Source of the DNA: Pseudomonas reinekei
Lineage (GTDB): Bacteria; Pseudomonadota; Gammaproteobacteria; Pseudomonadales; Pseudomonadaceae
Length of the DNA: 64,000 nt
NCBI RefSeq assembly: GCF_001945365.1
Contig: NZ_MSTQ01000003.1
Location: 372,001-436,000 of the forward strand
Direction: 5' to 3'
A program made the position numbers and the translations under genes. Positions 46,262 to 54,592 of this stretch are shown piece by piece. Every line of letters starts with the position of its first letter. Positions within the stretch are counted from its first letter, which is position 1. The notes under the pieces are model-generated. The model did not search any database. It saw only the letters and a program-made list of their open reading frames with translations, and was not told the origin of the DNA.

Positions 46262-47080
46262 TCATGACTTTTTGGCCTGCTCATACAACGGCATCACTTT
46301 CGGAATCGCTGCCTGCAACGCCGCGATCCGACTGGTCGAAGCCGGGTGAGTGCTCATGAACTCCGGTGGCGAGCCTTCGGACGCCTTGGTCATCTTGTTC
46401 CACAAGGTAATCGCCGCATTCGGGTTGTAGCCGGCGCGAGCCGCCAGTTCCAGGCCGATCAGGTCCGCCTCGTTTTCATTGGCGCGGCTGTTGGGCAAGG
46501 TCATGCCGTAGTTGGCCACGGTATCGGCCAGCGCCAGGCTGTCCTGACCCAGACCGAACAACGCACCCGCACCCTGCTTGGCCATTTCGATGCCGTAAGC
46601 CTTGGACATTGCTTCACGACCGTGCTCACGCAGGGCATGGGCAATTTCATGGCCCATGACCGCGGCAATTTCATCGTCGGTCAGTTTCAGGCTGTCGATC
46701 AGCCCGGTGTAGAAAAAGATCTTGCCGCCGGGCCCGCAGTTGGCGTTGAGCTCGTCACTCTTGATCAGGTTGACCTCCCACTTCCACTGGGCCGCATCGG
46801 GACGGAAGGTCGGCGCCTGGGCAATCAGCCGGTCGGCAATCGCCTGCACGCGCTTGGCATCGCTGCTGGTTTTGTCCAGCACACCTTTACTGGACGCTTC
46901 GCCCACGGTCTTCTGATAAGACTGGGCGTACATCTGGTCGACCTCTTGCGAGGACAACATGCTGAACATGTACTGCTTACGCTCAACGCCCACAGCGCCA
47001 CCGCTGGTGGTGTTGACAGACTGGCAACCGGCGAGCAACAAACCTGCGCCCAGCGCACACGAAACCAATGTCTTGTTCAT
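46262..47080 (-). CDS. M48 metalloprotease lipoprotein (LoiP-like)
   Basis: A 272-residue lipoprotein: signal ending LLLAGC with Cys19 lipidated. The zinc site HEIAH is at 144-148, with the third ligand Glu in ENEADLIGLE. E. coli LoiP and BepA are relatives that process or degrade outer-membrane proteins. The ATG at 47080 with AGGGAG is preferred to an in-frame start seven codons upstream. Probably periplasmic, attached to the outer membrane. Confidence 0.88.
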   Translation of the reverse strand: MNKTLVSCALGAGLLLAGCQSVNTTSGGAVGVERKQYMFSMLSSQEVDQMYAQSYQKTVGEASSKGVLDKTSSDAKRVQAIADRLIAQAPTFRPDAAQWKWEVNLIKSDELNANCGPGGKIFFYTGLIDSLKLTDDEIAAVMGHEIAHALREHGREAMSKAYGIEMAKQGAGALFGLGQDSLALADTVANYGMTLPNSRANENEADLIGLELAARAGYNPNAAITLWNKMTKASEGSPPEFMSTHPASTSRIAALQAAIPKVMPLYEQAKKS

Positions 47081-47353
47081 CAAAAAGCTCCCTGAAAACA
47101 TGACCGTATCCTAGGCGCGGAAATGTATCGACGCCAGATACAACGGCACATATGACGCGCATTTCAGACAAAGCTCTCTTCGTCGTAGGAAAAAATTCAC
47201 AAACCCGGGCAAGCCACGGCTAATAACCCGCGCGCAGTGATTCATTTACGACCTCGAACGATCCAAAACAGTCATTTGGCCGAGCCCCCCTCATGCCCCC
47301 TCGACACCCTGCCGATACACCTCCGCAGACGTCCTTTTGCGTGCGGAGCACCC

Positions 47354-49495
47354 ATGAAATTCAAGTCGATACAGTTTTCCGTGGCGGCCCTGGCCGGCGC
47401 CATCGTTCTCAGCGTGGTGGCGGCGCTGGTCGTCTACGCGCTGTTCTCCGGCGCCCGAACGCAAGACATGGTCCAGGAACGGACCCAGGCGCAATTCGAG
47501 CAAGTGATCGAACAGCGCCTGACCTCGCTGGCGCAAACCCAGGTCAGCCAGATCCAGCGTGAACTGGAAGCACCGTTGCTGATTGCCGGTGGACTGGTGC
47601 GCGTCAACGCGCTGATCGGCACACCCGGCGCCGACGGCCAGCCGGCCTTGAGCCTCAGCCGCGAGCAATTGATCAGCCTGATCAAGGAGAACGTGGCCAA
47701 AAACCCGAAGATCCTCGGCACGTACATCGGCTGGGAAAAAGACGCCCTGGATCACAACGATGCGGCCTACGTCGGCACCCAGGTGGTCGGCATCGACCCC
47801 AGCAACGGGCGCTTCCTGCCCTGGTGGTTCCGCAACGAGGACGGCAGCCTTGGCCTGGACAAACTGGTGGACGTCGACGACCAGAAAACCTTGTCCACCG
47901 GTGTTCGCGCCAGCGAGTACTACCTGTGCTCGAAAGAAACCAAAAAATCCTGCGTGATCGACCCGGCGCCTTACAAGGTCGGCGACAAAATCGTCATGCT
48001 CGCCTCCTTTATTGAACCGATCATGCTCAACGGCGCCTTTCAGGGCATCGTCGGTGCAGACCTGTCGGTGAACTTCATCCAGGAAATGCTCCTGGGGGCC
48101 AATCAGAAACTCTACAGTGGCGCAGGCGAAATGGCCCTGATCGGCGGCAATGGCCGGATCGTTGCCTACACCAAAGACCCGAGCAAATTCGGCGAAAAAG
48201 TCAGCGACATCCTCGACAGGACGCAGATTGCCAACATGGCCAATCTCAAGCGCGGCGAAGTCACCTATACCGTCGACAAGGCCCAGGGCCGGATCGAGTT
48301 GTACCTGCCCTTCGGCATCGGCCAGACCGACGCCCGCTGGACCCTGATGCTGCAACTGCCGCTGAATGCGGTCATGGCCGATCTGCAAAAACTCCAGGCC
48401 GACCTCGACACCCAGCGCAAATCCGACACCTTCGGCATGGCCATGGTCGGCCTGCTGATTGCCGGTATCGGTCTGCTGGTGATCTGGCTGGTGGGCCACG
48501 GCATTGCCCGCCCACTGAAACAAATGGTGGCCATGCTCGACGATATCGCCCAGGGCGAAGGGGATCTGACACGCCGCCTGACCAGCGATCGCGCCGATGA
48601 GTTGGGCTCTATCGCCAAGGGCTTCAACACCTTCCTGGCCAAGCTGCAGGCAATGATCACTCAGGTGGTGACGTCGGTGCAGAGTGTCAGCGACTCTTCG
48701 GAACACACCGCCGACATCGCCATCCGCACGAACATGGGCGTGCACAAACAGATGGCCGAGATCGATCAGGTCGCCACCGCTGTACATGAAATGACCGCCA
48801 CCGCCCAAGACGTCGCCCGTAACGCGACGCAGGCTGCGCAAGCCGCCAGCCATGCGGATCAGGCTGCCAGCCAAGGGATGCAAATTGTCCGTGATACTTC
48901 GAACTCCATCGGCGTTCTGGCCGTGGAAATCGGTCGCGCGGTCAGCGTGGTGCAAACCCTGGCGAAGGACAGTGAAAACATCAACGCCATCCTCACCGCC
49001 ATCCGCGGGATCGCCGAACAGACCAACCTGCTGGCACTCAACGCCGCCATCGAAGCGGCCCGGGCCGGTGAACAGGGGCGCGGCTTTGCCGTGGTGGCCG
49101 ATGAGGTGCGCAATCTGGCGCAAAAGACGCAGAAGGCCACCGAAGAAATCCAGACCATGATCCAACAGTTGCAACAGGGCACGCGGGATGTGGTGCGGGT
49201 CATGGAAGACAGCCAGAACCGTACGGACGAAAGCGTGCAGCACGCCGCCAAAGCGGCCGAAGCGCTGGAAACCATCACTCAGGCGGTGTCGGTGATCAAC
49301 GACATGAACACCCAGATCGCCAGCGCCGCCGAGGAGCAAAGCGCCGTGGCGGACGACATCAACCGCAACGTGATCAATATCGGGCAAGTGGCCAATGAAG
49401 TGGCCAGCGGTGCGGATGAGTCCAGCGCGGCGAGTGCGGACTTGACCAAACTGGCCGAGCAGCAGCGGCGGTTGATCAATCAGTTCAAGGTTTGA
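47354..49495 (+). CDS. Methyl-accepting chemotaxis protein with large periplasmic Cache domain
   Basis: A 713-residue chemoreceptor. A first membrane helix (about 8-32) precedes a roughly 330-residue periplasmic double-Cache-type sensor, a second helix (about 362-382), a HAMP domain (about 383-437) and a signalling domain with the tip [19 protein letters not shown]. The sensor contains [15 protein letters not shown] and two cysteines (CSKETKKSC). I do not see the amino-acid-binding Cache motif, so the ligand is unknown. ATG at 47354 after GGAG. It is not next to chemotaxis genes. Confidence 0.9.
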   Translation: MKFKSIQFSVAALAGAIVLSVVAALVVYALFSGARTQDMVQERTQAQFEQVIEQRLTSLAQTQVSQIQRELEAPLLIAGGLVRVNALIGTPGADGQPALSLSREQLISLIKENVAKNPKILGTYIGWEKDALDHNDAAYVGTQVVGIDPSNGRFLPWWFRNEDGSLGLDKLVDVDDQKTLSTGVRASEYYLCSKETKKSCVIDPAPYKVGDKIVMLASFIEPIMLNGAFQGIVGADLSVNFIQEMLLGANQKLYSGAGEMALIGGNGRIVAYTKDPSKFGEKVSDILDRTQIANMANLKRGEVTYTVDKAQGRIELYLPFGIGQTDARWTLMLQLPLNAVMADLQKLQADLDTQRKSDTFGMAMVGLLIAGIGLLVIWLVGHGIARPLKQMVAMLDDIAQGEGDLTRRLTSDRADELGSIAKGFNTFLAKLQAMITQVVTSVQSVSDSSEHTADIAIRTNMGVHKQMAEIDQVATAVHEMTATAQDVARNATQAAQAASHADQAASQGMQIVRDTSNSIGVLAVEIGRAVSVVQTLAKDSENINAILTAIRGIAEQTNLLALNAAIEAARAGEQGRGFAVVADEVRNLAQKTQKATEEIQTMIQQLQQGTRDVVRVMEDSQNRTDESVQHAAKAAEALETITQAVSVINDMNTQIASAAEEQSAVADDINRNVINIGQVANEVASGADESSAASADLTKLAEQQRRLINQFKV

Positions 49496-49507
49496 TTCAA
49501 GGGCGCC

Positions 49508-49580
49508 CTCGCTGGCAAGGCATCTCCCACAGGTATTGTTTACACCGAAAATCCATGTGGGAGCTGGCTTGCCAGCGATG
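49508..49580. repeat. REP pair (REPIN-like)
   Basis: CCTCGCTGGCAAGGCATCTC at 49507-49526 and the opposing copy GAGCTGGCTTGCCAGCGA ending at 49578, with CTCCCACA / TGTGGGAG also paired. Lies between the convergent chemoreceptor and YedK-like genes. Confidence 0.8.
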
Positions 49581-49603
49581 GGGCCCGTTCAGCCCCCTCT
49601 CCC

Positions 49604-50227
49604 TCAACCTGGAGTCAGACACTCCGGCCCATTGAGCTTCGGATCATTGACCATGTTGGCCAGCACCCGCTCGCGCAACGCAGCGGGCTCGCTGGCCAGC
49701 AGGGCTTGCAGGGTGTGCAACGGCGTCTCGGGATCGAGCCATGCCACCTGCCCCGCTTCATCCAGAATCAACGGTCGCCGCTGGCTGGCCGCTGGCTGCG
49801 TGATCACTGCCGTACTCAACCACACCTGCTCCTGCACCGGGTACGCTTCCCAGATCGCCGCGAAAAACAGCGAAGAACCTTCCCCCGGCGTCAACCAATA
49901 TGGCCGTTTGCGTGTGGTCCCGCGCCATTCGTAGAAACCGTTGGCCGGCAGCAGGCAGCGGCGCTCGCGCAGGGCCTGGCGAAACATCGGCTGCTCGGCC
50001 ACGGTTTCGGCGCGGGCATGGGCCGGCGTTCGGGACAGATCGGTCAGCCACGGCGGAGTCAGGCCCCAGCGCGAGCGCGCCAGTTCACGCTGGCCGTCCG
50101 CGCCGGCACGCAGCATCAACACCGAATCATTGGGGGAAATGTTCCACTGCGCCTGTTGATCGGCGGGAAAACCTGGCAGGGTCGCGAAATCGCGATTCCA
50201 GCGAAACAGGGCATAACGTCCACACAT
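49604..50227 (-). CDS. SRAP (YedK/HMCES) family protein with divergent active site
   Basis: A 207-residue SRAP-domain protein. YedK and human HMCES crosslink to abasic sites in single-stranded DNA through Cys2, helped by Asn, Glu and His (Asn75, Glu105, His160 in E. coli). Here Cys2 (MCGR), the WNISP segment and Glu100 (GFYEW) are kept, but the Asn position reads His70 (AHARAET in place of NARxET) and the His position reads Ser148 (ASQRRPL in place of IHDRRPL). Whether it still forms the crosslink is unclear. The remainder is full length and well folded by pattern. Confidence 0.88.
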   Translation of the reverse strand: MCGRYALFRWNRDFATLPGFPADQQAQWNISPNDSVLMLRAGADGQRELARSRWGLTPPWLTDLSRTPAHARAETVAEQPMFRQALRERRCLLPANGFYEWRGTTRKRPYWLTPGEGSSLFFAAIWEAYPVQEQVWLSTAVITQPAASQRRPLILDEAGQVAWLDPETPLHTLQALLASEPAALRERVLANMVNDPKLNGPECLTPG

Positions 50228-50262
50228 GGGGCTGTACGACTCTTGATCAAACGAACGCCAGC

Positions 50263-50523
50263 CTAACAGACCAGCGTGCCGGGAAAACTCTCCGGTTCAT
50301 CGCCGGACAACGGCAGCGCGGCATTGTACGCGCTGATCAGCTCGCGGGCGTAGGCGGCCTGATCGTTATCTACCGCCAACCCCAGCAGCCCATAGATCGG
50401 TAATTCACCGGTGGCCCCGACCAGATCGCGGCCCACCAGGTGCGCCTCGATGCCCTCGCTGGCGAGCATGCCCTGCAACAACTCACCCTCCATCAGGTTT
50501 TCCGGCTCATAGATTCGCTGCAT
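50263..50523 (-). CDS. DUF2007-type small protein
   Basis: An 86-residue protein of the DUF2007 type (putative signal-transducing protein, GlnB-like fold), beginning MQRIYEPENLMEGELLQGML. Cytoplasmic, function unknown. It follows the CPXCG protein gene by 9 nt on the minus strand, a pairing that suggests one transcript. Confidence 0.82.
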   Translation of the reverse strand: MQRIYEPENLMEGELLQGMLASEGIEAHLVGRDLVGATGELPIYGLLGLAVDNDQAAYARELISAYNAALPLSGDEPESFPGTLVC

Positions 50524-50532
50524 ACGCGCCCC

Positions 50533-50715
50533 TCACTCGTTTTCGCTGAAGACTTCCAGGAACCAATCCTCTCCGTGAACCTGCAACACGAACGTAATGG
50601 GCCGGCAACACACCTGACAGTCCTCGATGTAGGTCTGATCGCCGCCGGACAAGTCCACGGTCGTTTCGACTGATTCGCCACAATAAGGACATTCATACTG
50701 CGCAGTTTCCAGCAT
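50533..50715 (-). CDS. CPXCG-motif cysteine-rich small protein
   Basis: A 60-residue protein with two Cys pairs, CPYCG (9-13) and DCQVCC (about 32-37), likely forming a zinc knuckle. The name CPXCG comes from the first motif. Function unknown. First of a two-gene unit with the DUF2007 gene. Confidence 0.85.
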   Translation of the reverse strand: MLETAQYECPYCGESVETTVDLSGGDQTYIEDCQVCCRPITFVLQVHGEDWFLEVFSENE

Positions 50716-50854
50716 CGCGGTCTCCCAGGTGACTTGTGCGTATAATCGCCGGTCTATTTGCAGGGCTATTTTTGTCTGGCTACTTTTTCAGACCGTACCC
50801 CGCCGGTTTTCGATCAAAACCTTTACTTACCCTAGCCGTTTCTAACAAGAGAGC

Positions 50855-52021
50855 ATGATGGGCGAATTCGATGCCATCCGACCTTACGACGACAGCGAAG
50901 TCCCAGCGGTGCTGGACAGGCTGCTCGGCGACAAGGCGTTTCTAGATATCCTCACCCACTTTCGCTTCCCGCGTTTTGCCGGTGCTTTGGGCTGGGCGCT
51001 CAAACCTCTTATAGCTCATCGACTGCGCCGTGAGTTTGCCGGCATCACGTCGGTGGCCACTTTGCAGGATAAAGTCGAATATTACGTCGACCACACAATC
51101 GAGCGCGCCACCGACGGTGTCACCTACACCGGCGTCGAGCAGTTCAAGTCCGGCAGTGCCTATCTGTTCATCGCCAACCACCGCGATATCGTGATGGACC
51201 CGGCCTTCGTCAACTATGCCGTGTACCACGCCGGCCTGCCGACCCCACGCATCGCCATCGGCGACAACCTGCTGCAAAAGCCCTTCGTCAGCGACCTGAT
51301 GCGTCTGAACAAGAGCTTTATCGTGCACCGCTCGATCACCGGTCGCCGCGAGAAGATGGCGGCGTATCAACTGTTGTCGGCGTACATCAATCATTCGATC
51401 CGCAACGATTGCGCCTCGATCTGGATCGCCCAGGCCGAAGGCCGCGCCAAGGACGGCGACGACCGTACCGAATCGGCGATCCTCAAGATGTTCCACATGA
51501 GCCGCAAGGACGAGCCGTTCGGCGAAGTCATCCGCTCCCTGAACCTCACGCCTGTGTCGATCAGCTACGAATATGACCCGTGCGACCAGGCCAAGGCCCG
51601 CGAACTCTACATTCGCGCCACGACCGGCACCTACTCCAAGGCGCCGGGCGAAGATGACGTGAGCATCGCCAAGGGCATCACCGGCTACAAGGGCCGGGTG
51701 CACGTGAACTTTGCCGCGCCGATCACCGAACTGTTCGAAGACACCAAGCAGTTGGCCATCGAAATGGACAAGCAGATTCTGGGCGGTTACCGCTTGTTCC
51801 CGGTGCATTACCTGGCCTACGCGCAGTGGCAAGACGCCGACCCGCAGTTGCAGGTACCGAGCGCCGCCGAGGTATTCCCGGCCGACGAGTTGGCCAAGGC
51901 CCAGGAGCAATGGCAGCAACGCCTGAACGCTTGCCCTGCCGAGCATCGTCCGTTTCTGGTGCTGCAATATGCGACGCCGGTGCGTAATCAGTACCGCGTG
52001 AAGGCTGGATTGCCGCTGTAA
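50855..52021 (+). CDS. PlsC/PlsB-like glycerolipid acyltransferase
   Basis: A 388-residue acyltransferase-family protein. The catalytic histidine motif reads NHRDIVMD: His109 with Asp at 111 and 115, that is H-X5-D to the second Asp, whereas PlsB and PlsC have H-X4-D. Later conserved blocks include a glycerol-phosphate-binding-like IAQAEGRAKDG. No clear membrane helix. It would esterify an acyl chain to a glycerol-phosphate-type acceptor; the real acceptor is unknown. Two ATGs (50855, 50858) follow the GAGAG site; the first is taken. Confidence 0.8.
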   Translation: MMGEFDAIRPYDDSEVPAVLDRLLGDKAFLDILTHFRFPRFAGALGWALKPLIAHRLRREFAGITSVATLQDKVEYYVDHTIERATDGVTYTGVEQFKSGSAYLFIANHRDIVMDPAFVNYAVYHAGLPTPRIAIGDNLLQKPFVSDLMRLNKSFIVHRSITGRREKMAAYQLLSAYINHSIRNDCASIWIAQAEGRAKDGDDRTESAILKMFHMSRKDEPFGEVIRSLNLTPVSISYEYDPCDQAKARELYIRATTGTYSKAPGEDDVSIAKGITGYKGRVHVNFAAPITELFEDTKQLAIEMDKQILGGYRLFPVHYLAYAQWQDADPQLQVPSAAEVFPADELAKAQEQWQQRLNACPAEHRPFLVLQYATPVRNQYRVKAGLPL

Positions 52022-52038
52022 GCGGTTTCGACCGGATA

Positions 52039-52066
52039 CAAAAACGGCGCCTCGGGCGCCGTTTTT
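52039..52066. terminator. Bidirectional intrinsic terminator
   Basis: CGGCGCC (52045-52051) and GGCGCCG (52055-52061) flanked by five A and five T. It lies between the acyltransferase and the small membrane protein gene. Confidence 0.9.
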
Positions 52067-52081
52067 ATTGATCCGAGGACA

Positions 52082-52360
52082 TTAAACCTGCGTGCTGATC
52101 CACGACACCAAAAGTGCCAGCCCCATGCAGGCGAAGCCGAAGCTGTAGAAAAACCGGTTCATGCGCAAAGTGGCCCAGTCCAGCGTGGGTTCTTCGCTGG
52201 GACGGCGTCCGCGCTGCGCTTGCAGACTGGCCATCGCGCGCTGCTCACGACGACGGGTCGCGTGCAGCAACCAGCCGCCCGGAAAGGCGAAGAACAGCGC
52301 CAGCAGGTTGATCAATTTGGCGGGATGGGCGGTAAACAGCGTCATCAAATGCAGCGACAT
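52082..52360 (-). CDS. Small two-helix membrane protein, function unknown
   Basis: A 92-residue protein with two predicted membrane helices (about 14-30 and 73-89) flanking a basic, hydrophilic loop with RRREQRAM and RGRRPSEEP. I do not recognise the family. The ATG at 52360 follows GAGG at 6-nt spacing; a longer in-frame version is not protein-like. Divergent from the next small gene. Confidence 0.7.
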   Translation of the reverse strand: MSLHLMTLFTAHPAKLINLLALFFAFPGGWLLHATRRREQRAMASLQAQRGRRPSEEPTLDWATLRMNRFFYSFGFACMGLALLVSWISTQV

Positions 52361-52511
52361 CACTAACCTCAAACAAAACCGGTGTGGCGAGCGCCGGACC
52401 GACGACCGCGGCGCGGATTTTACCGAAAGCCTCTGTGCCTGCACTCCCCTTTGCGATAAATAACGCGGCAAATGACCAATGGCTGTCCTGCGTCACAGCT
52501 TCGTCATCTGA

Positions 52512-52760
52512 ATGGGCCAACATGCGCGCCTCGAAACCGACATGGACTGCGTCATGCTTCACGCCGAAAACCAGGATCGCCTCTATCTCATCGCTCACAA
52601 CGACGAACAACAAACCCTCGTCGGCAGCCTCGCCTTCAATGTTCAGGACCGCCACTGGCTGGTGTATTGCGCACTCGGCGGTCACCAACATGCGGATTTG
52701 CCGGAGGCGGATTTGCTGACGGGCGTGAGCGTGCTGGACTTTTACTCTCAAGCGGCCTGA
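52512..52760 (+). CDS. Small hypothetical protein
   Basis: An 82-residue protein with no recognised domain. It reads as a compact cytoplasmic protein (LYLIAHNDEQQTLVGSLAF). The ribosome site before 52512 is weak, and a second ATG at 52542 is possible. It ends 23 bp before a terminator. Confidence 0.6.
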   Translation: MGQHARLETDMDCVMLHAENQDRLYLIAHNDEQQTLVGSLAFNVQDRHWLVYCALGGHQHADLPEADLLTGVSVLDFYSQAA

Positions 52761-52783
52761 TCCCCCCCTGCAGGGCAGGCATG

Positions 52784-52820
52784 AAAAAGCCCGGGACCAT
52801 TGCTGGTGCCGGGCTTTTTT
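52784..52820. terminator. Bidirectional intrinsic terminator
   Basis: AAAAAGCCCGG (52784-52794) pairs with CCGGGCTTTTT (52809-52819) around an interrupted loop. Lies between convergent genes, the small hypothetical gene and yajG-like gene. Confidence 0.9.
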
Positions 52821-52835
52821 ACACCGGGCGAACGC

Positions 52836-53420
52836 TTACTCGCCGAGTACCTGACCTACAGTCGGGTCCTTGAACAGACGGGTCAACGCGTCGCTCAACA
52901 CGTCGCTGACCAGCTTGGTGTTGGTTTCCTGGTTTGGCGCCATGCCGAAACGCTGGTCCAGGGACGCACCGTAACGACCGCTATAGCGACGATTGGCGTT
53001 CTGCACATCGGAGCGGAAAGTCGCGCCGATGGTTGCCTCGGTCACATACATGCCTTCTTTAGGCGACTGATACTTCAGCTCGGCCAGGGTCACGGTGATT
53101 TGCGGCGCGTTCGCTGCATTGGCGGTCGGGGTGAAACCCAACAGACGCACCGCGGCTTCAGCCTGGGCCTGCAGTTTCGGCAGGATCTGCGCGCCCTGCA
53201 CGGTAATGGCGCTGGTTTCCGGGTACAGGCCGCCACGGGTGCCGAGGGTCGGCGATGGACGACCGTCCACCACACGCACCACCACCGGCTGACCGCGGCC
53301 GACCGGCGCCAGTTGAGCCGTCAACTTGGGTTCCGGGTTCAGTTGTTGCGGGCTGTGGGCGCAGCCAACCAGCGTCAAGCTGGTCACAGTGATCAAACCG
53401 AACAACAGGCGTTGCAACAT
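52836..53420 (-). CDS. YajG-family lipoprotein
   Basis: A 194-residue lipoprotein with a signal ending LTLVGC (Cys20). The mature part resembles YajG, including VRVVDGRPSPTLGTRGG and late GRYGASLDQRFGM. E. coli YajG is an outer-membrane lipoprotein of unknown function. The ATG at 53420 follows GGAGAGAAGAG; an in-frame start 18 codons earlier lacks support. Confidence 0.85.
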   Translation of the reverse strand: MLQRLLFGLITVTSLTLVGCAHSPQQLNPEPKLTAQLAPVGRGQPVVVRVVDGRPSPTLGTRGGLYPETSAITVQGAQILPKLQAQAEAAVRLLGFTPTANAANAPQITVTLAELKYQSPKEGMYVTEATIGATFRSDVQNANRRYSGRYGASLDQRFGMAPNQETNTKLVSDVLSDALTRLFKDPTVGQVLGE

Positions 53421-53538
53421 GCTCTTCTCTCCAGAATCAGGCACAAACAGGCCGGCAGTATAGCGGTGGGCCACTGCGGCTAACTAGGGTCATGCAACGA
53501 TTACTGAAATCTCTGACAAACCCGCGGGACCGCGGTTC

Positions 53539-53581
53539 CTGTCACAGATTTTTCACCCGCCCTTCACTTGCACGTCACGAG
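53539..53581 (+). promoter_or_regulatory. Four TCAC repeats at exact 11-bp spacing (PhoB-like box)
   Basis: TCAC occurs at 53542-53545, 53553-53556, 53564-53567 and 53575-53578. PhoB-class (OmpR-family) regulators bind tandem 11-bp half-sites of the form CTGTCAT-N4; the first unit here reads CTGTCACAGAT and the later units are weaker. It ends 44 bp upstream of the 77-residue gene at 53625 and is about 120 bp from the divergent yajG-like gene. Confidence 0.5.
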
Positions 53582-53624
53582 GGGCTGCGAACGTAGTCGG
53601 TAATCACCCAAAAGGTATCTCGCC

Positions 53625-53858
53625 ATGCGTTTTCTCGTTTCGCTGTTCGAAGCACGCCCACACCACCGCTGCTTCGCCCTGCTCGACCGCAACGGCCATT
53701 GTCAGGCGTTCAAGCAATGCAACCTGCAGCCCATGGGCGATGGCTGGGTCGAAATCGAAGAAATCCGCCTCAACTGGCTGCACAAGCCCTTGCCTGCCAG
53801 CGCCCGGGTCATTGCGCGCCAGCCACGCTCACGGGCACAGCAACTGCTGACCACCTGA
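53625..53858 (+). CDS. Small hypothetical protein behind a PhoB-like box
   Basis: A 77-residue basic protein without a recognised domain, rich in Arg, His and Gln, with a mid-section (GWVEIEEIRLNWL) suggesting a folded strand. AAAGGT precedes the ATG. The only context is the 11-bp repeat array just upstream, which suggests control by a response regulator. No membrane helix or signal peptide. Confidence 0.65.
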   Translation: MRFLVSLFEARPHHRCFALLDRNGHCQAFKQCNLQPMGDGWVEIEEIRLNWLHKPLPASARVIARQPRSRAQQLLTT

Positions 53859-54592
53859 CCGAACGCCTAATAAAAGTCATTAAACACGACCAATTCCCTA
53901 CGTTTCTTCGCTACAATCTCCCCCCGATTATAAGGACGTCTCCTGATCGGGCCTCGCAGCATCGTCAATGCTTCGGTTTTGGCACCCCGCACCGCCCACA
54001 GAGAGCCGCCCACACAGATCGAGTGAAGCTGGCGCGCTTGCTGTTCATCAGGCAAAACCTCCACTTTTCGCGAATCTGCAGAGCTGTCATTACGCTCGGT
54101 CACTGCTGTTTGCCCGTTTTGCCAGCCATGAATTCCCTGGCGGCAAAGCATTTGGGCACGGTGCCAGGCTGGGACAGCCCTTTTTGAGGTTCACGTCTTC
54201 AAAAGAGCGTGAAAAAAACGGGTTTTCACAACTTCACAAGAGTGTGGCGAGCAAATGAATAGTTTTGCGTCTGAACATGCACCATTAGCGTCTAGTACAG
54301 CCCAACGACACAGGACCGAGTACGCCTCGAACACCGGAGCCTGAAGCCTGTCCGCTACGGATTTGGTTGCACAAACGGATGTATCGACCATAAGTCGAAT
54401 TGCCAGCCACGTGTTGAAATGAGTTCATAGACCTCATTAGCCTGGCCGGTAGCGTCCGTCGAAGTTGCAAAAAATTGCGAAGATTCGGACATGGCGATCC
54501 TGCCATGGGGACCAGGGGCATCACTGACACGCCCCGGAACGCCTGGCAGCCATGCCGTCAATTTGGTGCTGCAGATTTTGGAGACGCGTTAA
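53859..54592. other. 734-bp region upstream of mqo
   Basis: No well-supported gene. It holds a small terminator-like element (GGCTG 54167-54171, CAGCC 54175-54179, then CTTTTT), candidate -10 elements near 53912 (TACAAT) and 53929 (TATAAG) without good -35 partners, and a short minus-strand reading frame listed separately. The base composition is lower in GC than the surrounding genes. A long mqo leader, an unrecognised small RNA, or both, would fit. Confidence 0.5.
54355..54492 (-). CDS. Possible 45-residue small protein
   Basis: A minus-strand frame encoding 45 residues including NEVYELISTRGWQFDLWSI, which reads like real protein. AGGA lies 6 nt before the ATG at 54492. Against it: third codon positions are unusually low in GC for this genome, with codons such as TTA and ATA. 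It could be horizontally acquired, a relic, or chance. Confidence 0.35.
   Translation of the reverse strand: MSESSQFFATSTDATGQANEVYELISTRGWQFDLWSIHPFVQPNP

Noticed and set aside
47291-49387. 698-codon minus-strand open frame
   Set aside because: Antisense to the chemoreceptor, whose HAMP and signalling domains are unmistakable.
53968-54258. 96-codon plus-strand frame upstream of mqo
   Set aside because: Composition (many Pro, Arg, Ser, His) is not protein-like and there is no ribosome site.
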